From NCBI GenBank assembly GCA_032173965.1, contig CM063288.1, forward strand, positions 24,894,001 through 24,958,000: a stretch of 64,000 nucleotides of DNA. Reading direction: 5' to 3'. Every line of letters starts with the position of its first letter. Position 1 is the stretch's first letter. Positions 39,751-51,600 of the stretch are shown piece by piece. The translations under genes and the position numbers were made by a program. This DNA is from Sitta carolinensis. Lineage: Eukaryota > Chordata > Aves > Passeriformes > Sittidae. A model generated the notes under the pieces. It did not search any database, had not been told where the DNA came from, and saw nothing but the letters and a program-made list of their open reading frames with translations.

Positions 39751-41499
39751 CTCTGCTTTTAGCTTAAACTGAATGCACTACTTAGGCTAATGAACAAAGG
39801 AAAACTAGTGTAACCTACTCCCAGGGACGAAAGGAAGAGTCAAGAACCAAGAAATATCAAAGCGATGATGTCAGTTCTTTAAAACATCTTTACAAAAGAG
39901 TCAAGTGGAAAGACTGAAAAGGAAGGGTGCTCTTTTACTCCAATAAAGGTCAAATAAAGAGCTAAACACTCTTTCTTCTTCCCATTATTACAATAGTACT
40001 AGAGATTGAGCTTTCCCAAACAGTTTCCCTTCTACAATCAAAGATATTTACTTTCTTTATACAGGTATGTCGTCACACAGTTAATCCCCTCTAGGCATTC
40101 AGAAAAAGAGAAATCTATTTTCTACTAGCTTCATTAGTTCCCAGACTCAGAGCTGAATGAATTGTTTATGGTAATAAGTGATTCGTTTAATTTAGTACAT
40201 TTTTCTTATTTGTGACTTGACCATCAAATTGTCCTGACTCCTGTGTTTGTAGGACTAATCATAAATATATCACAAATATTCACCAAACAGATTATACAAA
40301 TACATTTCAATTGATGAGTTGTTTGCAGACTAATGTCTCTGAAAATACCCAAATTACTTTTTAAGCCCCCAAGGGTATGTAGCTTTTATGCATAATTCAC
40401 ATGCCATTGTTTCTGACAGAGGAAGAGAAACCTTTAAAATAGGAGAATAATGATGGAAGCGTATCAGTGACTGAACAGATAATTATTAATACTAATCTGT
40501 ATTAAAAATTATTTACAAAATGTTTAGGACTCTCAAATACATTGTTAAACTAAGAACTTAAATAAACACGACCCCTGGAAACCAGGAGTGAGATGGGATC
40601 ATGAGAGTAGTCATGAATTACTTTCTTCTGCTTCCAAAAGCTCTGCTACTTCTAATATATCTGTTATCCTACTCTCCTGCTCTGTGAAAACCTCCAAGGA
40701 TACTACATATAATACAAAACTCACATGCAACTAGTTATGGAAATTTAAATAATACTGACTAAGGTAAATTTGGCTGAACAGGCAAAATGTTATATAGGAT
40801 AATTTGTTTTGTAAAAATAATTTACAAAATTACTTCCAATTATGAAAGGAGGACTGAATTAATTATTGCCTTTTTATGAACCACATGGGCACTTGGCAGA
40901 CTTGTGAGAATATTTCTTTTAAAAAAAGCATGTGCAAGTGGAATGTAGAATTAGGGTTAATAGAGTCATCAAAAATAATCTGCTGAAGCCATAGAAAAAT
41001 GACAGCAGAAAACTTTGGGTTCCTGAGGCATAAAACTAGAAGCTCAGAAATTTAATCATGAACCCTAGTTTTATCATAAAACCTTAATAGAGCTGGCTAC
41101 AAAAATGTACTTCAATTTTTATAAAGTCTCAGACTGTCCTGAAATCAGCAAAAACAGGTTTTACATTGCTTTTAATAATGTCCAAAGCTTAGTGAGATAT
41201 TAGAATTTGATTGTGTTTTAATATAATCTGAAAGATTATCCAACAGCTGCAATAAGAAATATGTAGCAGGACCCCTTCAGGGTCAAACTTTGTGTATAGG
41301 AAGAGGGGAGATTATTCTGGTTTTATCAGAGTAGAATACATTTGCATACAAGGCAGCAGCAACGTGCAGCAGAAGCTCTCCAATCCTAATAGCTGCCTAT
41401 GGGCTCGGATTTCCCAGGGTGTTCTGGCACATGGTGCTTGGCTGTCAGGCAGTTTGGGATGATCTCTGGAGTGAGGTTTAGCTTGTAAGAGCAAGCTGG

Positions 41500-41660
41500 G
41501 CTGTCTGCTGGGAGCCCCTGCGTGCTGGTCCTGCCAAGGACAGCGAGTGGCCCTTTGCATTTCAAGGCTGTGCGTGCGCCTGCGGCTCCTGCGCTGAGGG
41601 GTGCGCCGCTGGCACGGCTGCGGGACCGACACTTCTTGGGTTCAAGAGACGCTAGGGGAG
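41500..41660. promoter_or_regulatory. Small CpG-enriched patch
   Basis: About 12 CpG in 130 bp (TGTGCGTGCGCCTGCGG, GGGTGCGCCGCTGG, GGCTGCGGGACCGAC). No recognisable exon or promoter motif. Confidence 0.35.
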
Positions 41661-44416
41661 ACACCTAAACGTTCAAGTAGCTACCTACTGGATCCTATGG
41701 CTTGCACCAGCAGACAGACTGGACACGTCTGAAATAAATGATGGAAATTTTCCCTGCTTCTTGTGTGGATGTTACTTCTAATGAGCCATCATATAATTTC
41801 TTTCTTCTCCTCTTTAAACCAGCAAGGATTCCTACCCTCTGAACCCAGCGTGGTCTTTGTAAACAGCAAAGCGATTGTTTTCAATTTCCTGTTTAAAGGG
41901 ATAGTTTAAGGGAATGCTGGCATTCTGAAAAAATGCGGGATTTATTTTCTAAGTAAAAAATCCATCATAAAATTAATAAGCACTTATCAGAATTCACCTG
42001 AATCTCCAAATGAGTAAGCAGATGACTCCTATTGTGATTCGAAAAGGACTTCTCTCTTCTTTCAGCACTTTTCAGTTAAGAATCAGGAATATTGGTCCTT
42101 AGTTCCTATGTGGAAATATTTAAAACTCTTTCTAATGTGTTTCTGATGTTTTCCTATGTGGCCCTGCACAAACATTTCCAGTGTGCTATGACTCAGTACT
42201 TTTCTGAAGTAGCAGAAATACAATGAAAAGTCTGTTTCTCATAGCATTTTGGCAGAAAGCAACTCTGTGGGTTGGTGTTGGCAACACCACAGTCTAAGAA
42301 TAGGGCTCTTCTTAGGCAGAAAGTTGTTGAATTTGGACACCAGCTAGATTTGCCTAGGCGTAAAGAAGCCACTGTTTTCAGGGAAAGGAGTAATTTGGAA
42401 ATGCTTATGCAACAAGTTAGTGTGCTAGTGTCTTCCAAAATAATTATTTCCTGTGAGGACTACTCAGAATGAAGTAATCTCAAAGAATATATTCCATTGG
42501 ATGAGTGAGGTTGCTGGGCAGCCCTTTGACACTTCCTCAAAGGGGCTCTTATTGTGTGGAGTGCTCTATTCTAGTTTCAATTGTTCATAAACATGAGTAA
42601 TGCTTCCTTCCAAATTTGTGTAGATGGGAAGAACTGTAAAAGTGCTGTGCTTTGCCATGCATGCACTGTGCTGATAGCACTACTACCATCGTTGTGAAAT
42701 TCAGGGCAAGACAAAAAGTAACACAACAATGAGGAAGTGAAAGAGTTAAAGCTTTTAAAATAAGCTTGTACATGAAAGCCTTAAAATTTAATATACTGAG
42801 CTGAGCCTGGGCTGTTCTCTGTACCTCCTAGAGGAGGTAGAAATGTTTTCTCTAGCTAAGGCTTTACCTATAAATACAGGCTATACAGACTGTTCTCTAC
42901 AAATAAAGGTAATTCCTTGGAAGCCTCAGCTACAGCATTCCCTTACCATGGGTAACATTTGCCAAGTGACTCAAGTTTCTACACTATCAGTTTGATTCCA
43001 TTCTTACTTTGCCCCAGGGCTCTGGTTTCCTGATAATCCATACCATTCACATGCTGATTTTGGCAGCAAAAATTATGGTCAATTATTTCCCTCCAAAAGG
43101 AAATGCTGGCACAGATGTTGGAGAAGCCAGGTCTAGTCAGATCATATTGGATGTGTAATTCCCAGGCTTGGGCTCCTGTTCCATGGGACTTCCATTCCAC
43201 ACAGCCCCAGAAAGCCTTTTTCCCTCAGCAGCCCTCTACAAATCTTCATACAGGACCTCCCATGACACTCCATATTGCCCTTAGATATGAAAACACAGTC
43301 CTCGCAGACAGAAATCTTTCTACTGGTATTTAGAGATTTATGTAACTTCTCTGGAGAAGACAGAGACAGTCAGGTCAGGAAGCTGTCTTTATGCACAAAG
43401 ATGAATTTTGAATTTGTCTGCTCGAGATTTCTAGGTTTCGAGTTCTTTGGAAGATGTTTCCTCTTATTTAAAATTGCTTGTAACATAGTGTCAGTGCTTA
43501 TTCATCTCTTTCCTCTTCAGCAGGACTAAAGGAGAAGGAAATAAATTATCTCCCTTTGAAAGAATGAGACATGCCAAACTCCTTCCTATACAGGACAAGA
43601 CTGCTTTGTTGCCATATCTTCCATGGTAATATGCAGGGTATTCCACCTTCTCTACCCAAGAGGAAAAAGCACCAGGCAGTGCAGTCAACTAAAGTTCTTC
43701 TTCTAACACTAATCTCTAAATGCTTCTATCACAGAACATTTAGCATACATATGTACTCACCTGTGGGCCTTATTTCAGGCGTTCCCACCTAAACACTGTC
43801 CTCTAATGAAACATCAGCCATATGTCAGATTACATACAGGTGACAGATGGAGTTAATCATGCAGCTTTGAGTCATTCTTCCCCTACTCATTAATCTACCT
43901 CCCTTAAGGCTTGTTCTAACAGTTCAAACCAGGAAAACATACAGAAGAAATGGTTACAACTTTGAAACTGATGAGATTTTTGATTCGAAAAGAGTCAGGG
44001 ATGTACATGTGTGAACTCCTGCCCCTTTTCCAACAAACACTAATGAACAGCTTCATCTACTAGCATTAAAAATATTCAGTCTGTCATGGAAATATTTCTT
44101 TCCCCAAATTGGGAAGGCTTCTCTCAAGCTCTCTTTCAGGTTTGTATGTGTTTGATGGCAGTGCTTAGTGACATATTAGGACTGCTAAACTGAGGGCTGG
44201 AAACAAAATTTTCACATCTTTCCAAAAGAGAAAGTTCCCTTTCCACCATGACATGTCATATTTAGTTCTGGCCCTGGAAGGTTCCTATGTACCAGACATC
44301 AGTTGTAACATTTTAAGTTATAGAAAAACAACTTAAAATTCCCTCTGAGGGAGTATATTGATATTTCCTTCTAAGGGTAATGTTTGTACTTTTGATATGA
44401 AGGTACCTGGACTCAC

Positions 44417-44430
44417 AAAAAAAAAAAAAA
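44417..44430 (+). repeat. A14 homopolymer
   Basis: An uninterrupted run of 14 A. No retroposed gene is recognisable immediately upstream, so it is treated as a simple repeat. Confidence 0.9.
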
Positions 44431-44544
44431 GGATATAAAAAAACTTGGAACATGGTGAAAATTCATCAGTGTGCATGGGAAATGACAACATGGAATGGAG
44501 GCCATCAGAAAACTGGTCAGACCTTGCAGTTACATAGCTTACCA

Positions 44545-44690
44545 GGGCTGCTCATAGAGGTTCCTAGCTCTGCCACTAACCTAAGGCACGTCCTTGGACA
44601 CGTCTCTTCACACTGCTGTGATTTCATTCTCCATCTGTAAAATGAAGATAGCAACATGTCCCTGTATGAAGAGCTTCAGGTGACAAATGC
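44545..44690 (+). mobile_element. MIR-like (CORE-SINE) remnant, sense
   Basis: Contains, in the MIR order, CTAGCTCTGCCACTAAC, then GTCCTTGGAC, then CATCTGTAAAATGAAGATA. This is the central core of the amniote-wide MIR/CORE-SINE family. The tRNA-like head is not recognisable upstream and the tail fades near 44690. A 14-A run lies about 115 bp upstream and is probably unrelated. Confidence 0.78.
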
Positions 44691-47042
44691 AACATAGCTC
44701 CTTGGGTCAATTTACTGGACTTAGTAGGAGGTGAATAACATATGTAATTTATTGTCTTCCTAGTTAAGAATAACATGTCAGTGTGTTACCCTCTTTCTGT
44801 CACTCTACAACCTCTACAACAGCTAGTTAAAGCACACTTGCTTATAAGCAAGATTTGAAAGAATCAACCTTCCATCTGTATAAAGGGTACACAGCACTGT
44901 TCAAAACAAATTATTACTTAGAGCAGCAGTGGAAGAATCAAGACGTTTTAAGAATTTCAGTTGTAAGAAAGAAAGCATTTACTTTAGCAGCTGACAACAT
45001 ACAAGCATGCAGAACAAGCAAAAGAACGCCTACCTAGACTACTCATTCAAGGTCTGTGTCATGGTTCTTTATAGTAGGGAAGCAAGAGGAAGATTCTCTC
45101 AGACGACTGTTAAATTTAATCTTAACATGTAGTTGCAGGACAGTATAAGGACATAAAAGTTAATTGTCTATAGTAGTTAAAAGGGACTTTTAGAGACCTA
45201 CTATCTGTCTCCCATCAGACTGGAGGCTTCAGAAAAAAGTGAATGATAGTATATTGATGCAATTATTCTTCTAGTATGCATGTACATTTTTATTTGCTTG
45301 AGAACAGGAGTGTGTACTGGGAACAATTATGGCACTATGCAACTTCCAGTGACTGAAGGGAGGCTTCATTTATTTTAAAATTACCTTCTAAACTATCCAC
45401 TTGTTTAATCATAACAAATCTGGTAGGTCTTTCTTGACTTTAACAGCTAAACACTTGGATGAGGATATGTGGGTCATTACCTCCTCATTCTTTAATGTAA
45501 AGGCAAACAGCAGCCTGCTTGGGATTACTTGGTACTCCCAAGATATCCAGAAATACCCTTCAGAAATCTTTTAGAAGGATAATTTCCTTCAGAAACCATA
45601 CTGGGTCCTGTTAGATTTCTTTGATTCATAACTATCAGTGCTTGGATTTTTAACTGTAGGCATGAAAAGCTATGATCAAATACCTAGACTGTTGTTTTAT
45701 TTACATACAGTGATGAGTAAAAAGTCCAAACCCATACTACAGATTCTTGTGCACCCTGGAAAACTATTTACAAACCTTTAATTTACTTCTCTTGGACTGC
45801 AATTACAGCCATTTTGTGATAGGATGGAAACATTCTTTTTTACCAAACATGGCCAAATGGCATTTTTACCTCTTTCAGTGCTCTCACAGCTCTAGTTCTA
45901 CTGAAATTACAGTGTTAGTCTGGATTTCCATTGTTGCAAAAGGAAGTAGATCCTGTCTGTCAGTGTGCAGACAGATTCAATAGACTTAAATATGAATGGA
46001 AAATGGGGTAAGAATAGTAGTTAATACTGCCTGAATTAATGTCATTGCAGCACACCCTTGGGTAATTGTCCTGGGTTACTGCTGAATTGTATCCCCATCA
46101 TTGTATCAGGATATAGAAGGAGAGATACTTTAAGAGGTGTGAAAATAATGAAAATTTAAGAGTCAGGACATATCAACATATTCTTTTTTATTTTCACATA
46201 TTCTTTTTTCTATATAAACTTTTATGTGCTTTGTGCTAAGTCCAAGATGCCTTGCTGAAAGCTAAAATATATTCTTCCCCTGCCCTCAGGATAATTTTGG
46301 CAAAAGAAGAAGGTTGTACATGTGAAGTGGCAAAGCCATGTATCTAAGTGATTTGAAACAAAATGTTTAAATTCGAGGAAGAGATGTAATTTCGAGAAGG
46401 AAAGGAGCCATACCCTCAGGAACACAAGGGTTTTAAAATCCTAGAAAACCAAGGAGTGCAGATAAACCAAAAGCTATCTGGGGGAAGAAAAACACCCTTT
46501 CTTACTCCAGAGGTCAAAGAATAAACAATTAGGCAAAACTAAAATCGCAACCAAAAAAAAGAAGCTCTGAGAAGGGCAATACTGGTACACCTATTCACCA
46601 ACACAGAGACAAATGATCCATCACAGCTTGGTCTCTAGAGCCACAGTGGAAAATTGCCCAGTGGCGCCTCTTTCCTCTCTTCCATTCCCCAAACAGAGCA
46701 GTCCCTGTTTGCCATCAGTGCCATGGTCCGTCCTCACGACAGGAGAGGCACGTGAGGAGCAATAAGGGACCTCACCCAGAGAGTGCACACTGTTCCCTCG
46801 GGTTTTTGTTAATGGTATCCTTAGAGCAGATTCTTTTCCTGCACAACTGTATATGCATAATCTTATTTCCACCTGAATGGTGCCCCTTTCCCAGTATGCC
46901 AGGGAAATTAATGGCGGCATCTCTCTCTCTCTGCAATATATTCTGCTAATTCTGTGATGAGGGTAAAATGCACTCCTTGTGAATTTCCAGTCCATATCCC
47001 AGATACAGAAAGGATCTGACAGCCAAGATGCAGATTGTGTGA

Positions 47043-47075
47043 GTTACCAGAGCCAGAAGATGTTACCAGAGCCAG
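47043..47075 (+). repeat. 19-bp tandem duplication (GTTACCAGAGCCAG)
   Basis: GTTACCAGAGCCAG occurs at 47043-47056 and again, identical, at 47062-47075. It is a recent slippage-type duplication with no gene context. Confidence 0.85.
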
Positions 47076-48224
47076 CAGTGGGTTTTCATCTCTGTGACAG
47101 CAATTCAGCAAAAAGGTACTGAATTTTGTAACTTTTTTGAGGGATTCTCACTACAAGTTAAGCTGAGACTATTTCATTGATAACTGCAGGTACACTCATA
47201 TGACCCAAAAAAATGTGTCAGGACATTTATCTAGACACCACGAAAGTGGATATCAAAAGAAAGATAGAATTTTATTTTTTTCTCTTTTGTACTTTTTAAT
47301 TAATTTGAGGAAATTCCAAAACTTTCGGTATTGCAGGCAACTAACACTGATTATAGAACAAAAGAATACTGTTTAAATCTCTAGACTGCAAATAAGTATT
47401 CCAGCTAAGGCCACTCACAAATGCATTTATAATTTCTGATAAAACATGCTCTAAATGTTTCAGATGGTAAGGGATATGAAAGAATAGTAAATGGTCCTTC
47501 ATCCCTTTCTATAACAGACTAATTTTCTTGTAAGTCTTCCTGCTGAATACCTTTCCTTTTCTCTCAAATGAATCAAAGATAGTGACAGGCACTGATACAG
47601 TTAAATATTTCTACTCTGGTGGACCAAAAAAAATAGTTAATGACCTGAGCTCCTCATTTATGGTTATAAATGCCATCATCTGGCTCTCACAACCTGCTCT
47701 TGTAAGGAAAGAGGTGACATTGAGTTTGCAAAGCAAAGGAAGTGAGAGTTTTTAACTGATAAGCTGAAGAAAAATTTTACATAAGAAGGCCTCCATGAAA
47801 GCACTCACTGAGCAATGTGCTTACTGCATGCTGCCTTTACTTAGATTCATTTGATTTAGTTATTTGGATTATGGTTGTACTCATTCATAAATTGGGAAAT
47901 TTTTCAAAATGTGAGGGTATTCCAGATCACTATTTCCTGCACTATTGGCTCTGCATTCAAGGCAACAAGCTGATGCAGAGAAATGAGTACGAACAAACTA
48001 CTGCAAAAATATGTCAGCTCCCAGGGGCTGGGAAAACAGGCAGAAACAATATGGCAGGCCAGGAGAGGAAGATTTCTGCTCCTAGAAGGTGAGGGGACCT
48101 GGCTCCTCAACTTCTTGAGGGGCCAGGTTTGGCCACCAGGAACTTGGAAACTGGTGTTTGTGTCTCCCATGATGACGGAACCAGTGTACATATGTGTTTA
48201 CTCTTGGTAAATAAAGAGCACTGC

Positions 48225-48606
48225 AGCTCTAGGGAAGTCCATTCCTTCCTGACAGGAGCAGCCTTGCAGAGCCCCAAACGTAACTACACCTTGCAATACA
48301 GGGCTAACAGTCCCTATCTTGAAATGCAGGCTTCCAGCCCCTTTTAAGCACTACTGAGCTTCACAGAGGCAACTTCCTAAGACTAAAATCATCAAACAGT
48401 TTAACTTCTGGTTCAAGCATTGCTGTTACAATAGTTTCACTTGGCAGTGTACCACGTGCTGCAGAGGGAGGAGGAGAGAAACTGTGTGAGCATCTGAGGG
48501 TTCAGCCTGGCCACACAAGAAAGAAAGGCTGGTGCTGTGGGGCCCTGGGAGTCGTGGCAGTGCCTGCAGGGGGTGGAGACAAGGCAGCAGGCCCACCGTT
48601 AGCACC
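48225..48606 (+). promoter_or_regulatory. CD28: CD28 5' UTR and proximal promoter region
   Basis: Sequence immediately upstream of the CD28 ATG. No TATA box is seen at a suitable distance. Candidate motifs visible: a kappaB-like GGGAAGTCCA (48232-48241), an ETS-type core in AACTTCCT (about 48369-48376), a perfect CACGTG E-box (48453-48458) and a purine-rich block GAGGGAGGAGGAGAG just after it. The transcription start cannot be placed from sequence. Motif matches this short occur by chance, so only the location relative to the gene is firm. Confidence 0.45.
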
Positions 48607-48661
48607 ATGCTCCTGCGGATCCTCGTGGTGCTCTGCTTCATCCCCACTGCTGAAGTAACAG
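48607..48661 (+). CDS. CD28: CD28 coding exon 1 (signal peptide)
   Basis: Encodes residues 1-18 and the first base of codon 19: a short positive start (Arg4), a hydrophobic core (ILVVLCFI) and a small/polar end, which is a typical signal peptide with likely cleavage near residue 18. The donor is CAG/GTAACA at 48661/48662. Translation past the donor runs into intron 1 and stops at 48729 without any domain, so the splice is required. Confidence 0.95.
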
Positions 48662-51600
48662 GTAACAAACCCCCCTCACATTTCAATCCTTTCCCCTATT
48701 TTTTTCTCACTTTGATCATAAGGGGATAGAAGGTCTGGTAAAGCTCTGAATTAATTTTGCATAAATTCTTCTTGTTTGGATGAAAGGGGAGAGACACAAT
48801 GCTGCAAATGGATCAACTTGATATAACCAAGAGGCCAATTTTTCTCATGCCACAGATATCCCTTCAAGATGAGACCCAAGAGCTTTTAATTTGACTTCTC
48901 TCTAGATTAATTTGGAAATTGCATGCATAGGTAGATGGGTATTATTATTATTATTATTAATTTTTTTCACCTACCCCCTGGGCTTTACAAGTTCAGCTCA
49001 CAAGCACCTTTTCTTTGGGCGGCAGATCTGAGCAGACCTGGTGCCAGTGCCTATCTTGGGGCAGACTCTCCACATCCCCAAATCTACTCGTGAAGCTTTA
49101 GGTTCCTCCATGGCCTGGCTTGGTGTCATGGGCTCCGGCGCTGAGTACAACGACATCCTCACAGGATTGGCAAATAAGCGCTCAAAAGCAGTTGCTTACT
49201 GAGCTCAAAAATGGGAGGATGGGACTTTCCAAGTTTCTGATTTTTGCATTGTATAGTGGTTTGCTGATACTTACTAGAGATCTAGTTTTTTTCTGAAGAT
49301 CTTCAGGAACAAAATTTCATGATTTTGAAATCCTGAGTCTTAGTGAATCTTCCTGACTCTTCAATTGTTGTGGCTGAGGGTATTTATCTTGGTGTTGTCT
49401 TGCTGATGCAGTGTTCCTGTGTTCAGACCTAACACGTCTTTCCAAAGGGTACATTAAAATGCAAAGCAAGGCAGGGGTTGCTGCCTTTTGCTAGGATAAT
49501 CTTGAGACAGAAAATTTTTCAGACTGCTGGATGTGTACTGTTGCTATTGCATCTTCTCCAAATATTAGTGGTTTGTATTTTCCAGGGAAGTTGCAGATAG
49601 GAATAAAAATCTGGTTTCCAGTACAAAATTTTTAACATAGAGAACATCTTAAAATAGTAATTTTTTCTAGTATGAGAGATGCAATTGAATATTTTTTTTT
49701 TTTAATTAATTAATTTTTTTTAATTTCCATGATTCTTTCCTTAGTGAAGGCACTGGAGTTTGCATGACACTGTGATCTACATTTCTTTAAGAAATCATAG
49801 TTTTTTTCTTCCTTATCCTTTCCCATGTTTATAATTCTGTGTTTGCAATATCATAATTATTTCCACAGCAGGCCCCTGGTTTGTCAAAAATTACATTAAT
49901 TCCATGTGGGGATAAGTATCAGCAGTAGGTTAACACTTCCATTAGGTATGAACATGTTTCCATGAGGTGTGAACAGCTTTTAAGCAGTGCTTTTGAATTG
50001 CAACAAAATAAATTACAGTGCATGGTTCTCTGACACAGGTGCTATGCCATGGCCTTATAGACACATACACACTTGCTTTGCATGAAGAACTTGTGTTTCT
50101 CCAAAAGACTCTACCAAGATTGCTTAACTTCTTAAAGAGATGCACATGAGGTAATTTGCTTCTTAGGGCTCTCATCCTTTCTCCATCTATTTTCTTTACT
50201 CTTCATTTTCAAGATGATTGGGCCGTAGTATATGGAAAACATTAAGGCAGGTCAAAACCCTGCAGGACTTCCTCAAGCCATGAAGTGTATTATAAGCCTC
50301 AGGTATTTTAGTTTGGGATAATCAACAGAATTTGTCCTGTTGTTAGACTATATCAGTGGCTGCTGCAGGTTGAATTTAGATCTTAGGAAGGGTCTTAAAA
50401 TACTAGTTTAGTCATTTCCCTTTTGCAGAACACTAATGTTTACAAAGTTTGTTCTCCCCTTTTTTTGGTTAAATAATTACCTTGCTGTGATCAGTGAGGC
50501 TGCTAGATCAAGTCTCTGGTATTTTGTAAAATAAGTAATATAAGGAGATTCCCACTGCAGCGTATCACAACTGACCTTAGCTTTTTAGTATCCACATAAC
50601 CTTCTGGCTTTATGGTCTCTGGGGGTTAAAACCAACCACTAACCTACCAAGGTTACCAGAATGCAAAAGATGAATGAGGCAAGGTTAGCCTAGAGTAGGA
50701 TGACATCAACTAATCCTTGTTTTAAAAAAACAAACCACAAACTGCCATGAAAAGCCCCTGTGCTCACACTGTGTTTGATTAAAGCAGGAGTGTCACCTGG
50801 GCTTTCTGTGCTGCCCGCAGTACACGCAGCAAAGCAGAAAAGTTGAGCAGAAAGCGGGTCTGTAAGGGCCAGAAGGAGAGGATCCCTCCAGCTCCACATC
50901 GGACACACAGATGGGTGGCCTCAAACCAAAGTAAAAGAGAATGACCCTTGTATCTAGGAAAAAAGAGTAAACATAATTGAACAACAGATCATCAGCAGCA
51001 AAACCAAAATAGCTTTGTTTATAACATACCTGTGTGCCTTTCTGCCTGTGGCTTAAACAAAGTCCTTTAAGTTTTTTTCAGTTAGGTTTTTCCTTATCTC
51101 CCCTGGGAATTAGGTGGGCACTTCTTTCCTGTGCTTACTGAACTTCCAACTTATCTTAGATACCTTGCTCTGGAAAATAGCTTCTTGAAGTCAACTGACA
51201 TAAAAAAGGAGGAAGAGTACTACATATTTTAGCAGAATACTTTTTTGCAATAGCAGATGATGATTCATGAAGAGTTTTGGAGAAAAAAAAAACAACCAAC
51301 AACACCTTGAAATGGTTATTTTCCATACTTTGTCAACTCTACTTTACTTTCTTGGTGAATAGAAAAAATAAAAAAAGTCAATGAAGTTTTGCTTACATCG
51401 GGTTCAATGATCAGAGAGTCAGTACTTTACAAATATTATAGATGGATGGCATTTTGTTTCATGATCCAAAACCCCCTCAATATGTGATTACAAGAAATGA
51501 TCAGCACTACAAATAATCTATAAAAAAGCTTAACAAGCATTCAGAGAACTTATATACCATTGCATATAAATCCTAAGATTTTTACTTTTTTAAGTCACTG

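Larger units (their letters stand above)
37621..48224. other. Non-coding region between the LINE fragment and the CD28 promoter
   Basis: No protein gene supported. Contains AT-rich runs (38055-38090), the candidate minus-strand terminal exon (38945-39750), a CpG patch (41500), an A14 run and a MIR-like SINE (44417-44690), a short duplication ACATATTCTTTTTT (about 46177 and 46197) and the 19-bp duplication at 47043. Confidence 0.7.

Noticed and set aside
46655..46672. TGGCGCC-like primer-binding-site motif (possible LTR element)
   Set aside because: No LTR pair, polypurine tract or retroviral coding similarity nearby; a 7-base match is not evidence.
48607..48729. Exon 1 read-through peptide into intron 1
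   Set aside because: Strong GT donor at 48662 and a match of the spliced frame to CD28; the read-through has no domain and no poly(A) signal close by.
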